Assembly (NCBI RefSeq): GCF_900167125.1
Contig: NZ_FUYC01000008.1
Location: forward strand, 40,616-104,615
Direction of reading: 5' to 3'
Length of the DNA stretch: 64,000 bases
Origin: Paucidesulfovibrio gracilis DSM 16080
Lineage (GTDB): Bacteria > Desulfobacterota > Desulfovibrionia > Desulfovibrionales > Desulfovibrionaceae
Positions within the stretch are counted from its first letter, which is position 1, and each line of letters starts with the position of its first letter. The position numbers were made by a program, and so were the translations under genes. The notes under the pieces are model-generated. The model was given only the letters and a program-made list of their open reading frames with translations, was not told the DNA's origin and searched no databases. This document shows positions 36,233 through 44,945 of the stretch, piece by piece.

Positions 36233-37165
36233 ATGAGTGACATCGCGATACTCTTTCCCGGCCAGGGATCGCAGGAGACCGGCATGGGCCGCGACCTTGC
36301 CGAGGACCGCTTCTGGGCCATGGACCTTTGGAAACTGGCCGAACGTGAGTCCGGTCTGCCCCTGCGGGAAATCTACTGGGACGGCGAGGCCAAGGACATG
36401 GCCGACACCCGCGCCCTGCAACCCGCCCTCACCGTGGTGAACCTGAACCTCTGGGCCTTGTGCCGCGAGCGCTTCAGTGGGTCGGACGCCCCCCTGGCCA
36501 TGGCCGGACACAGCCTGGGTGAATTTTCCGCCCTGGCCGCCTCCGGTGCTCTGGAACTCCAGGATGCGGTGCGCGCCGTGACCCTGCGCGGCCGACTCAT
36601 GGCCGAATGCGGCGACGAAAGCCAGGGCATGGCCGCCGTGCTCAAGCTGGACCGCGACGCCGTGGAGGAAGTGGTGGAGCAGGCCCGGTCCGAATCCGAC
36701 GAACTGCTGCTCGTGGCCAACTACAATTCCCCTGCCCAGTACGTCATCTCCGGGCGAACCAACGCCCTGGAGCGTGCCGCCGCCCTTGTTAAGGAACGCA
36801 AGGGCCGCGCCGTCCCCCTGGCGGTTTCCGGCGCGTTCCACAGCCCGCTCATCCAGGAGGCCGCGGACGAATTCGCCACATTTATAAAGGGGCTGGATTG
36901 GCGTGAACCCACTTTTCCCGTATATTTGAATGTGACGGCCCGGCCCGAGGCCGACCCCGACCAGCTGGCCACGGTCATGCAACGCCAGATGACCTCTTCC
37001 GTGCGCTGGATCGAAATCATGCAGGGCATGTGGGACATGGGCGCTCGCCGATTCGTGGAGGTCGGTCCCAAAAACGTGCTCAGCAAACTGGCCGGTCAAA
37101 ACCTCAAAGGTCTGGACGGCCTGGTCACGCAAAACATTTCCGACATGGCCCAGGCTCTGGCCTAG
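36233..37165 (+). CDS. fabD: malonyl CoA-acyl carrier protein transacylase
   Basis: A 310-residue FabD: it moves malonyl groups from CoA to acyl carrier protein for fatty-acid synthesis. It has FPGQGSQ at the start, GHSLGEFSA (Ser nucleophile, about residue 94), SGAFHSPLI (catalytic His) and the late VEVGPKNVLSKL. AAGGAGAA precedes the ATG at 36233. It is followed by argS with a 27-bp gap, so the two may be one operon. Confidence 0.95.
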   Translation: MSDIAILFPGQGSQETGMGRDLAEDRFWAMDLWKLAERESGLPLREIYWDGEAKDMADTRALQPALTVVNLNLWALCRERFSGSDAPLAMAGHSLGEFSALAASGALELQDAVRAVTLRGRLMAECGDESQGMAAVLKLDRDAVEEVVEQARSESDELLLVANYNSPAQYVISGRTNALERAAALVKERKGRAVPLAVSGAFHSPLIQEAADEFATFIKGLDWREPTFPVYLNVTARPEADPDQLATVMQRQMTSSVRWIEIMQGMWDMGARRFVEVGPKNVLSKLAGQNLKGLDGLVTQNISDMAQALA

Positions 37166-37192
37166 CCGCGCCGGACAAAGGATCATACGCAC

Positions 37193-38842
37193 ATGAGAGC
37201 CAAACAACATCTGGAAACCCTGCTCAAGGGTATTGTGGAGGACAAGGGCTGGTCCTGGCCGGAAAAGGCCGTGATCGAACCGCCCAAGGAACGTAAATTC
37301 GGCGACCTGGCCGCCAATGTCGCCATGATGCTGGCCCGGGAAGCAAAAATGGCTCCCCGCCAGATCGCGGAGCAAATCGCCGCAGAGCTGGAAAGCCGAC
37401 AGGATCCGGCCATCCGCAATGTGGAGATCGCCGGACCCGGGTTCCTGAATATTTTCTTCACGCCGCAATTCTGGCGGCAGACCCTGGAAGACATTCTGGA
37501 ACAGGGCGAACGCTACGGCGAGTCCGACATGGGCCACGGCAAGCGCGTCCAGGTGGAATTCGTCTCCGCCAACCCCACGGGTCCGCTGCACATTGGCCAC
37601 GGGCGCGGCGCGGCCCTGGGCGATTCCCTGTGCCGCATCCTCAAAAAATCCGGCCATGACGTGGAAGCTGAATACTACGTCAATGACGCGGGCCGCCAGA
37701 TGCGCATCCTGGGCGAATCCATCCACTACCGCGTGCTCCAGGCGCTGGAACGCTGCCCCGAAGAACCCGAGGACTACTACCGCGGGGACTATGTCCGCGA
37801 CATCGCCGCGGGCGTGCTGGCCCAGCATCCCGAACTGCCGGACCTGGACGAGCGCCAGGCCGTGGACCTGTGCCGTGAATACGGCATGACCGCCATCCTC
37901 GCGGGCATCAAGGAAGACCTGCGTCAGTTCGGCGTGCACCACGACGTCTGGTTTTCGGAGGCCAGCCTCGTGAACGACGGCAAGGTGGACGAGACCTTCG
38001 CCAACCTGGAACAGCGCGGCATGGCCTATACCGAAGACGGCGCGTTCTGGTTCAAATCCACAGACCTGGGCGACGACAAGGACCGCGTGCTGCGCAAATC
38101 CAACGGCGACACCACGTATTTTGCCTCGGATATCGCCTACCATGACAACAAATACCAACGCGGATTCGATCTCGTGGTGGACATCTGGGGCGCGGACCAT
38201 CACGGCTACATCCCGCGCATGCAGGCTGCGGTGGAAGCCCTGGGCCGCAAAGGGGATCTGGAAGTCATCCTCGTGCAGCTGGTGAACCTGCTCCAAGGCG
38301 GGGAACAAGTGGCCATGAGCACCCGCGCCGGAAAATTCGAAACCCTCAAGGACGTGGTGGACGAAGTCGGCGCGGACGCGGCCCGGTACATCTTCCTTTC
38401 CCGCAAGTCCGACTCCAAGCTGGATTTCGACCTGGAACTGGTCAAGCAAAAGACCATGGACAACCCCGTGTATTACGTGCAGTACGCCCACGCCCGTATT
38501 CATTCCGTGCGCCGTAAGGCCGAGGAACTGAACATGGGACCGGCGCCCATCAAGGAACACTTCCTCACGCACCTGAACACCGAAGAGGACATGGACCTGC
38601 TGCGCATCATGGAGCGGTATCCCGATGCGGTGCAGGCCGCGGCCGAAACCCTGAGTCCGCATGTGATCAGTAATTTCCTCCAGGAGCTTGCCTCGACCCT
38701 GCACAAATACTATACAATGCATCATGTAGTCTCTGCCGAACCCGAACCCTGCCGGGCCAGACTGCTGCTCATGCACTGCGTGGCCTCGGTGCTGGCCAAC
38801 GGACTGCACCTGCTCGGCGTGAACGCGCCCGAACGTATGTAA
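37193..38842 (+). CDS. argS: arginyl-tRNA synthetase
   Basis: A 549-residue class I aminoacyl-tRNA synthetase that charges tRNA-Arg. It has the N-terminal Add1 domain, the HIGH-type motif in [33 protein letters not shown] and the DRxG-type [12 protein letters not shown]. The KMSKS-like site is the usual degenerate form, [15 protein letters not shown]. The anticodon-binding DALR domain ends the chain ([21 protein letters not shown]). The length is normal for bacterial ArgS. It is between fabD and a SPOR protein gene. Confidence 0.97.
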   Translation: MRAKQHLETLLKGIVEDKGWSWPEKAVIEPPKERKFGDLAANVAMMLAREAKMAPRQIAEQIAAELESRQDPAIRNVEIAGPGFLNIFFTPQFWRQTLEDILEQGERYGESDMGHGKRVQVEFVSANPTGPLHIGHGRGAALGDSLCRILKKSGHDVEAEYYVNDAGRQMRILGESIHYRVLQALERCPEEPEDYYRGDYVRDIAAGVLAQHPELPDLDERQAVDLCREYGMTAILAGIKEDLRQFGVHHDVWFSEASLVNDGKVDETFANLEQRGMAYTEDGAFWFKSTDLGDDKDRVLRKSNGDTTYFASDIAYHDNKYQRGFDLVVDIWGADHHGYIPRMQAAVEALGRKGDLEVILVQLVNLLQGGEQVAMSTRAGKFETLKDVVDEVGADAARYIFLSRKSDSKLDFDLELVKQKTMDNPVYYVQYAHARIHSVRRKAEELNMGPAPIKEHFLTHLNTEEDMDLLRIMERYPDAVQAAAETLSPHVISNFLQELASTLHKYYTMHHVVSAEPEPCRARLLLMHCVASVLANGLHLLGVNAPERM

Positions 38843-38933
38843 CTGCCGTGCGTCCGGCCGGATCATCGGGACGGTTCCTGGAGAGCCGGTCCCGGACGCA
38901 TTGGGACGTCTTTTTTTGAATCAAGGAGAACCC

Positions 38934-39674
38934 ATGGCAAAAAAGGTGGTGGCCGGAAGGCGCAGCCGCGAGCCCAAGACCTATACCGTGACCCTTCGCT
39001 TTTCCGACCTTATCTGGATCGGCGTTGGCGCGGCCCTGGCCCTGAGCATTTTCTTTTTGTTCGGACTGCTCATTGGCCGCGGGTATGTGGCGGCCACTCC
39101 TGAAGACCCCGCCCCTGTGACCGTGATGCACGGGACCGTGGGCAGCCAGGACGACACAGCCGGGCAATCCGCATCCGGCGAAGCAACGCAGCCGGCTGAT
39201 GCAGCCGCGCAGCAAGCCGGAAACGCGACCGAGACCAAACCAGAAGAAGAAGTGGTGCTTCGTCCGGAAGATCTGAACTACCCCGACAATCTGGCCCAGA
39301 CCGAAAGCAAGGACACCGAGGAAGCAGCGGAAACGAAGCAGCCGACCGCCAAGCCCGAATCCGCTGAAGCCGCTCCGGAAACAACGCCACAGGCGGCCGT
39401 CGAGGAACCGAATCCCGACGAACCGACCTTCGACTATGTCTACCAGGTGGCCGCGTCCAAGGATGCAGCCGCCGCAGAACGCCTGCGCACCCAGCTGGCC
39501 GATCGCGGTATGGAGGCTCTTGTCTCGACGGCCACGGTGAACGGCACGGTCTGGCACCGCGTCAAGGTCCGGTTCCGGGGAACCCCGACGCAAACCGTCC
39601 CGTTGCGGGATTCCATTGAAGACGTGACCGGTCAGCGGCCCATCCGCACCAGCAAGAAAAAGGTCACGGACTGA
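38934..39674 (+). CDS. SPOR domain membrane protein
   Basis: A 246-residue protein with a short cytoplasmic tail, one membrane segment (LIWIGVGAALALSIFFLFGLL), a long acidic Ala/Glu/Pro linker (residues about 60-165) and a C-terminal SPOR domain (DYVYQVAASKDAAAAERLRT, VNGTVWHRVKVRF). SPOR domains bind denuded glycan strands at the division septum. CAAGGAG precedes the ATG. It follows argS by 91 bp and ends before a strong terminator. Confidence 0.9.
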   Translation: MAKKVVAGRRSREPKTYTVTLRFSDLIWIGVGAALALSIFFLFGLLIGRGYVAATPEDPAPVTVMHGTVGSQDDTAGQSASGEATQPADAAAQQAGNATETKPEEEVVLRPEDLNYPDNLAQTESKDTEEAAETKQPTAKPESAEAAPETTPQAAVEEPNPDEPTFDYVYQVAASKDAAAAERLRTQLADRGMEALVSTATVNGTVWHRVKVRFRGTPTQTVPLRDSIEDVTGQRPIRTSKKKVTD

Positions 39675-39695
39675 TCATCCCACAACCCGGTCCGC

Positions 39696-39738
39696 AAAAA
39701 AAAAGCCGCTCCCTCACAACGAGGAAGCGGCTTTTTTC
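39696..39738. terminator. bidirectional terminator
   Basis: An A run followed by AAGCCGCT and, across a loop, GAGGAAGCGGCTTTTTT. It ends the fabD-argS-SPOR block and serves the opposite yhhQ gene. Confidence 0.9.
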
Positions 39739-39781
39739 TGGCGTCCGAACGCCGAGCCAAGCGCGGCCCCAGGCTCAGGCT

Positions 39782-40501
39782 TCAGCGGCAGTCCGCCACG
39801 CTACCCAGGTCCGGTTCGGATTCATCGCGCTCGTCCCGGGGCGTGATGCGCTTGGCCAAATACACGAACGGCGTATCCGCCACGGCCACCACAAACTTGA
39901 ACAAAAACGTGGTCAGCAGAATTTCCAGAAACACCGGCCAGCCGAACTGCCCCCAGAACGCCACCACGCAAAAGATCGTGGAATCCAACAGCTGGCTGAA
40001 TACGGTACTCAGATTGTTGCGTAGCCAGAGATGCCGTCCGTTGGTGCGCTTTTTAATGGCGTGAAACGCCCAGACGTCATGCATCTGGGACACGAGATAG
40101 GCGCACAGACTGCCCAGGGCCACCCGGGGCAGAAACCCGAACAGGGTCTCCAGGCTGGGCTGGGCAAAGTCGCTTGCGGCCGGTTCAAAACGTAAGGCGA
40201 TCTGCATGTACAGCGTGGTCATGACCAGGGTGGTGAACCCCAGCAGCACGGCTTTTTGCGCGGCCTTTTTGCCGTATTTCTCACTCAGGATATCCGTGGA
40301 AAGAAACACGCTGGCATAGAGTACGTTGCCGAGCGTGGCGGTCACGCCGAACAGTTCCACAGTCTTGAGCACCTGGATATTGCAGATGATCAGATTGAAG
40401 ACCACCAGCCCGAAAAGGCCGGTCCGCCCGAACAGGCGATACACCAAGAGGACCAGGGAAAGGTCCAGCAGGGCGAATCCGATCCAAAGAAGTTCGTTCA
40501 T
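39782..40501 (-). CDS. yhhQ: queuosine precursor transporter (VUT family)
   Basis: A 239-residue membrane protein of the YhhQ/VUT family, predicted to import queuosine precursors (preQ0/preQ1). About six hydrophobic segments are seen, with the family-typical VFLSTDILSEKYGKKAAQKA after TM3 and SQLLDSTIFCVVAFWG in the C-half. I start at ATG 40501, six bases after GGAGG; an ATG two codons earlier is too close to that site. It ends facing the SPOR gene. No queuosine-biosynthesis gene is near. Confidence 0.88.
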   Translation of the reverse strand: MNELLWIGFALLDLSLVLLVYRLFGRTGLFGLVVFNLIICNIQVLKTVELFGVTATLGNVLYASVFLSTDILSEKYGKKAAQKAVLLGFTTLVMTTLYMQIALRFEPAASDFAQPSLETLFGFLPRVALGSLCAYLVSQMHDVWAFHAIKKRTNGRHLWLRNNLSTVFSQLLDSTIFCVVAFWGQFGWPVFLEILLTTFLFKFVVAVADTPFVYLAKRITPRDERDESEPDLGSVADCR

Positions 40502-40573
40502 AAGCATCCTCCGCAGGGAGGCATGCCCCAGGACGTACCCGGGGTCAAGTGGCGGAGGTGGTGACGCGGGGAA

Positions 40574-41074
40574 CTAGTCCAGATTCAAAGCCGTCAAACG
40601 TACCATTGCTGCGGATGGAGAAACCTCGAACAAGGTTGCTAGCCGGTACGCATTATTATTGTGCTCTTTTGCTGCTGCCGTAAACTCCTCTGCAGGCATA
40701 AGCAACTCTGCGGCAAACCAATTGGCTTCCCACTCCTTTCGGTTGCTCCCCCTACGTGTATGGATACAGTCCCCGGGAGCTTTAATGTCCGTATGAAGGA
40801 AATAATGGCCTAATTCATGGGCAATGGTAAAGTTGTCACGAAGTTGTGATGTCGCGTTGGACAAATAAATCACAAACGAGCCGTCAGCGTTTACCTTGAG
40901 CGTTTCACCACGTTCAACAGTATCACTGTACTGAACGTTGCCATTGTTCTCGTCCATAATGGAAGACAAGAAGTCGTTCACCGACATCTTATCCTTAAAA
41001 TACTGGCTACGAATAGCCTTTGCCCTTTGACAAACTTCTGCCTTGGTTCCAGCAAATTGTACTTCGTTAGGCAT
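40574..41074 (-). CDS. ImmA/IrrE family metallopeptidase
   Basis: A 166-residue zinc peptidase of the ImmA/IrrE type. These proteases cleave phage or mobile-element repressors and often act in defence or excision switches. The active site is FTIAHELGHYFLH (HExxH) and the third ligand is in EWEANWFAAELLMP. The start has only a weak ribosome site (AAAAGGG). It is part of an AT-rich islet and divergent from the AbiC-like gene. No XRE partner is adjacent, which is unusual for the family. Confidence 0.88.
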   Translation of the reverse strand: MPNEVQFAGTKAEVCQRAKAIRSQYFKDKMSVNDFLSSIMDENNGNVQYSDTVERGETLKVNADGSFVIYLSNATSQLRDNFTIAHELGHYFLHTDIKAPGDCIHTRRGSNRKEWEANWFAAELLMPAEEFTAAAKEHNNNAYRLATLFEVSPSAAMVRLTALNLD

Positions 41075-41168
41075 ACCCTTTTCCGCCTTTTTTGCCTTGA
41101 CTGTTTTACAAATAACCGAACATGGCCCAAATGAGAAGGGCTATCCGCCCCTTAAGTACTATTAGGGT

Positions 41169-41197
41169 TTGCCTTGCAAGTCGATTTTCTTTATTCT
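41169..41197 (+). promoter_or_regulatory. candidate promoter of the AbiC-like gene
   Basis: TTGCCT (41169-41174), a 17-bp spacer and TATTCT (41192-41197). Transcription from it would begin after the first possible start codon (41122), which supports the downstream start at 41281. Confidence 0.4.
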
Positions 41198-41280
41198 CTC
41201 ATTGGTTACATGCAGTGTGTTATTTTTTATTCATTTTGGTCACTTCTATCGCCCAACCGCAAGTTCCCACATTCAGTCTG

Positions 41281-42171
41281 ATGCCCCATCGCATACACGT
41301 CCCAAAATCAAATAAAGGTAAGCTCCTCTGTGCTGCAATCCTTGGTTTGCTCATTTGGGGGGTGTTCGGATGGATTTTTTCTTTTGGTTGTGGCCCGTTT
41401 TCCTGCTTCTTTGGTAAAACGGGCAATCTTGAAAATGTATTCGCCCCACAAGCCGCTTTTTTTTCCGCCATCGCAGCCATTGGTGCTGTTTATGCTATTT
41501 GGAACCAACAGCAACAATTCCAACGCCAACATTTTGAGGTACAATTTGGAATTATGCTCGAAAGTTTACGCCAAACTCGGAACCAAATAAAATTCCCGAT
41601 CTTCGATACTGAAAGCGCCCAGCATTCTGTTACTCAAACTGCGGATATTTTCAAACCATACCTCGATCTTTTTCAAGAAATTGCGCACTACTTTGATCCT
41701 GAAAAGGTAAAAAAACCCAAATCCACAATCTTGGACAATAATTCTGAATGTAAAAAGCAATTTGAAGACCTCTGCGATGACCTCAGAGATGAAGACGGAA
41801 CCATTCAGGGTAATTCTGAGAAACGAATCCAACATGCCTATCGATCCTTTGAGGAGATAACACAACGGAGCCTCTGGCCGTACTTCAAGACAATATATCG
41901 GACCCTAAAATTCATTGACCGTTTCTACCGAGAGGATGATGCCAAATGGCATGTGGCAATTTTACGCGCCCAATTCTCAGCGTATGAACAAGCCGTCCTG
42001 TATTACAACGGCCTATTACACAAAGACTACGACCAAAATGGGAAAAGTCGTTTCAAATTTAAAGAACTCATTGAAAAACACTGCTTTCTCCATGGGTATG
42101 AAGAAACCCTTCTGTTTGACGCAAAGGCTGCAGGCCAATATGCCAATTCTGCGTTCCACCATTGCGACTAA
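41281..42171 (+). CDS. putative phage abortive infection (AbiC-like) membrane protein
   Basis: A 296-residue protein resembling the putative AbiC phage-exclusion family. It has two N-terminal membrane segments (LLCAAILGLLIWGVFGWIF and AAFFSAIAAIGAVYAIWNQ), then QQQQFQRQHFEVQFGIMLES. The family-like C-terminal part has YFKTIYRTLKFIDRF, ILRAQFSAYEQAVLYYNGLL and KELIEKHCFLHGYEETLLF. The frame is open from 41122, but no ribosome site supports that start. It is AT-rich and divergent from the ImmA-like gene, as expected for a small acquired defence islet. Confidence 0.7.
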   Translation: MPHRIHVPKSNKGKLLCAAILGLLIWGVFGWIFSFGCGPFSCFFGKTGNLENVFAPQAAFFSAIAAIGAVYAIWNQQQQFQRQHFEVQFGIMLESLRQTRNQIKFPIFDTESAQHSVTQTADIFKPYLDLFQEIAHYFDPEKVKKPKSTILDNNSECKKQFEDLCDDLRDEDGTIQGNSEKRIQHAYRSFEEITQRSLWPYFKTIYRTLKFIDRFYREDDAKWHVAILRAQFSAYEQAVLYYNGLLHKDYDQNGKSRFKFKELIEKHCFLHGYEETLLFDAKAAGQYANSAFHHCD

Positions 42172-42215
42172 CTACGGTCCTCCTGCTCACCCCCGCACTC
42201 TTCCACGGCAATAAT

Positions 42216-42455
42216 CTATTTCGGCAAATAGTGCGGGGGCAACGGCTCCGGCCCTTCCTCATCCTGTTGCAGGGCTTCGCGCAGGGAGCGGTAGCGCCCG
42301 GCCAGGAGGTCGAGCTGCTTTCGCAGTTCATTGATCTCCCGTTGCTGTTCCGTGAGCGCGGCATTGAGCTGTTCCACTTCACGATCGCGCAGCGCCAGGC
42401 TTTCTTCCAGCCGCATGACGCGTGTTTCCAGGTTGGAGGTATCTTGTTGGGGCAT
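42216..42455 (-). CDS. slyX: SlyX family protein
   Basis: A 79-residue coiled-coil protein with LETRVMRLEESLALRDREVE and LTEQQREINELRKQLDLLAG, ending in the family-typical PPHYLPK. Its cellular role is poorly known. ATG 42455 is chosen because it matches the family length; the frame is open 14 codons further. It lies 32 bp upstream of nothing on its strand except the cyclase gene, whose stop is 33 bp away. Confidence 0.8.
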   Translation of the reverse strand: MPQQDTSNLETRVMRLEESLALRDREVEQLNAALTEQQREINELRKQLDLLAGRYRSLREALQQDEEGPEPLPPHYLPK

Positions 42456-42487
42456 GTTGTTTCTCGTTTGGTTGGAGATTGCGGCGG

Positions 42488-43141
42488 TCAGGTCCAAAGC
42501 GCCAGGCAGCGGCAGGGCGCGCCGTCAGCCCCGGCCAGATGCAGGGGCGCACACACAACAGTGAACCCGGCAGCGGGCAGCCGTTCCAGACGGTGCAAAT
42601 TCTCCGCCAGGACGCACCCGGCTCCCAGCAGGGCCGTATGCACGGGAAGCCCGGGCCGGTCCGCCCGCTCCGGCGAGGGCATATCCATGCCCAGCCCGTG
42701 CAATCCGCTCTGTGCCAGGAGCTTCGCGGCATCGGGCGTCAATTCCGGGTGGTCCGTAAAATAGTGAGGCACGTCCCATTTTCCGGCCCAGCCGGTCAAC
42801 AGCAAAAGCCAACCACCCCGCAACACTTCCGGCGGCGGCAGCAAGGGACGCAGACTCGCGGCGGTCACGCGCTCCGGGACCACGGTTCCGCCTTGACGCA
42901 GATCCAGGCAAAAGCCCGGACCGGTCCAGATCTCCACGGGCAGTTGATCCAGTGTGGCTCCCTGGGCCAGCACATGGGCCGGGGCATCGCAGTGGGTTCC
43001 GGTATGCGTGGTCAGATGAACGGTCCGCTCCCGAAAACCGTGCTCCCGCATGGTGGCGCATGGCTCGATTTCCGGTGCGGGCGTGCCGGAATACACCGGC
43101 GTCTGCCTGCTCAGGCACCGGGTCAGATCAAGTACGGGCAT
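42488..43141 (-). CDS. cyclase family protein (kynurenine formamidase-like)
   Basis: A 217-residue metal-dependent hydrolase of the cyclase/KynB family. The metal and active-site motif HTGTHCDAPAHVLAQG is intact, and VYSGTPAPEIEP near the start and GMDMPSPERAD in the middle fit the family. Known members hydrolyse N-formylkynurenine or isatin or act as polyketide cyclases, so the substrate is open. It is upstream of slyX on the same strand. Confidence 0.88.
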   Translation of the reverse strand: MPVLDLTRCLSRQTPVYSGTPAPEIEPCATMREHGFRERTVHLTTHTGTHCDAPAHVLAQGATLDQLPVEIWTGPGFCLDLRQGGTVVPERVTAASLRPLLPPPEVLRGGWLLLLTGWAGKWDVPHYFTDHPELTPDAAKLLAQSGLHGLGMDMPSPERADRPGLPVHTALLGAGCVLAENLHRLERLPAAGFTVVCAPLHLAGADGAPCRCLALWT

Positions 43142-43149
43142 GTCTTCTC

Positions 43150-44052
43150 CTACAATTGGGTCAGGGAACAGCCCTGCTCCTGAAGTCGCTGCAACAGCCC
43201 TTCCTTCCCTACCATATGTCCGGCCCCCACAATGACGAACGCGGAGACACCTTCCTTGAGGTAGCCCATGATTTTTTCGGCCATGCGCTCATTGCGCTCA
43301 AAAAACAGCCGTTCATTGATGGGCCGGAACACGGCGTTGAACAACAAACTGCCGAACAAAGCCTTTTCCATGCCGCGCACATCCCCGCTGGTCCACAGGG
43401 ACACCAGCTTTTCCGCCAACTCGTCCATGGTTTTCATCTGGAGAATGGAAAACCGCAAAAACCCTTCCTGGTCCATCTCCTCCAGTGAGGCCAAAAGCCG
43501 GAACTGCGTTTCCGCGCCCTCCAATTCCAGCACCCGCATGCCCTGCTCATGGGCGCGTTGCAAGAAATGCAGGTCAATGCCCCACTCGGGTTGGAAGCCA
43601 AGCCGGATCAACTGCTGCACCTGCATGGACATGAGCGCATACCAGGGCCGGACCGCATTGTACCGTTCCCAATCCAATCCCGCGTCCTCAAAGGCCTGCT
43701 TGGTCTCGTCCGACAAGACCATGCTCAGCGTCTGCCCCTTGGGCATGGCCGCCAGTTCATACAACAGCCGGGCCTGCTCCCTGGGCCGGGCCATGACATC
43801 GGCCTCCACCACCAGGGTGTCGCTGGATGCAAACGCCTGTTCAAAGGCCTGGGGCAAGGGATACATCTCCTGTTTCGCCAGATGGATGGATCCGGCCAGA
43901 TACAAGGTGTTGCCTTGGTGCTGCACACGCCAGAGGAATCCCGATGCCTGGGCGGGCGAAACCGCTCCAAGCAACAGCCCTGCGGCCAGCACGGCCAGCA
44001 GCGATCCGCGGCGTGGCGACAAACTCCAAAAACGGTTTCGGGACGACTGCAT
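43150..44052 (-). CDS. TraB/GumN family protein
   Basis: A 300-residue exported protein of the TraB/GumN family, predicted metalloprotease-like and poorly characterised. A signal peptide (LLAVLAAGLLLGAVSPAQA) is followed by LYLAGSIHLAKQEMYPLP (a GxxH motif), VVEADVM, and the late VGAGHMVGKEGLLQRL (second GxxH). AGGAG precedes ATG 44052. It lies 8 bp upstream of the cyclase gene and may be co-transcribed with it. Confidence 0.9.
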   Translation of the reverse strand: MQSSRNRFWSLSPRRGSLLAVLAAGLLLGAVSPAQASGFLWRVQHQGNTLYLAGSIHLAKQEMYPLPQAFEQAFASSDTLVVEADVMARPREQARLLYELAAMPKGQTLSMVLSDETKQAFEDAGLDWERYNAVRPWYALMSMQVQQLIRLGFQPEWGIDLHFLQRAHEQGMRVLELEGAETQFRLLASLEEMDQEGFLRFSILQMKTMDELAEKLVSLWTSGDVRGMEKALFGSLLFNAVFRPINERLFFERNERMAEKIMGYLKEGVSAFVIVGAGHMVGKEGLLQRLQEQGCSLTQL

Positions 44053-44076
44053 TATTTCTCCTGGAGTACACATACG

Positions 44077-44622
44077 TTACGTGGTCAGTCGGTGGATCAG
44101 TTCGGCATGTCCGGGCCAACGCTCCGCCAATTCAGACCGGGAGCCGTGTTCATAGTCCGCGTACTCGAATCCGGGCGCCACAGTGCAGCCCAGCAGCGCA
44201 TACTCCGCGCTCCGATCCAGGCAACTGCCCTGCCAAACGCCCCGGGGAACCACAACCTGGGGCCGCTCCCCTTTTTCCAGATCCATGCCCAGCACCACTT
44301 CCCGGGCTTTCCCGGATCCGGGATCCAGTTGCAGCATGCGCACGGGACCGCCCGCATACAAATGAAAAATTTCATCGCTCTCCAGCCGATGCAGGGCGGA
44401 AAACGTGTCGGGCGTAAGCAAGTAGTAAATGGCCGTGGCCATACAACGCGGCCCGGCGTACCGGGACGGCAGATGTTCGCGGAGCAAGGTTTCGGCACTT
44501 CGATACGACTCCGTGAAAAAGCCGCCCTCCTCAGGATGCGGCACGAGGTCCAGTTCCCGGATAATCCGTTGTGCCGCCTCAGGCACAGGCCGGGACACCG
44601 TCGATGACTCGAATTTGGACAT
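44077..44622 (-). CDS. cupin domain protein, DUF985 type
   Basis: A 181-residue cupin of the DUF985 family, with LVPHPEEGGFFTESYRS, TAIYYLLTPDTFSALHRLES, DEIFHLYAGGPVRML and VVVPRGVWQGSCL. The function of the family is uncertain (suggested sugar-epimerase-like folds). GAGGAAG precedes ATG 44622. It is upstream of the TraB/GumN gene on the same strand. Confidence 0.88.
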   Translation of the reverse strand: MSKFESSTVSRPVPEAAQRIIRELDLVPHPEEGGFFTESYRSAETLLREHLPSRYAGPRCMATAIYYLLTPDTFSALHRLESDEIFHLYAGGPVRMLQLDPGSGKAREVVLGMDLEKGERPQVVVPRGVWQGSCLDRSAEYALLGCTVAPGFEYADYEHGSRSELAERWPGHAELIHRLTT

Positions 44623-44813
44623 ACTTCCTCCAGCAGGCCACGCAGCAATGCTCGTTGAAAAACCGTCCGCCCCAATGGTCCGCAACAGCCACAAGCGGAC
44701 CGGCCGGGAAACCATCCACGCCGCAAACTGTTCACAAAGGGTGAAGCGGTTCAGGTGACGATAGCAAACCCGCACCTCACGGGAAAGCCCGTATCCGCCC
44801 CCTTTTCGCAGGC

Positions 44814-44891
44814 TGTCAACAGGGAAATTTCATCCTTTCACCGCGCTGTTTCCTTCCGCTTTCATCCGGTCCGCCCACCTGGGGGTATACT
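44814..44891 (+). promoter_or_regulatory. shared composite promoter element, copy C (tail module)
   Basis: TGTCAACAGGGAAA begins at 44814, TTTCATCC lies at 44828 and again 32 bp later at 44860 (offset 46), and TATACT after GGGGG lies at 44886 (offset 72). The 15 bases CTTCCG-(C/T)-TTTCATCC are nearly identical to copy A. The tail gene starts 55 bp past the hexamer, after AAGGAG. Confidence 0.8.
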
Positions 44892-44945
44892 GCCCTCAAT
44901 CCCGCGCAGGCCGCATGGCCCGCGGCAATCCAAGGAGAAGAGCGC

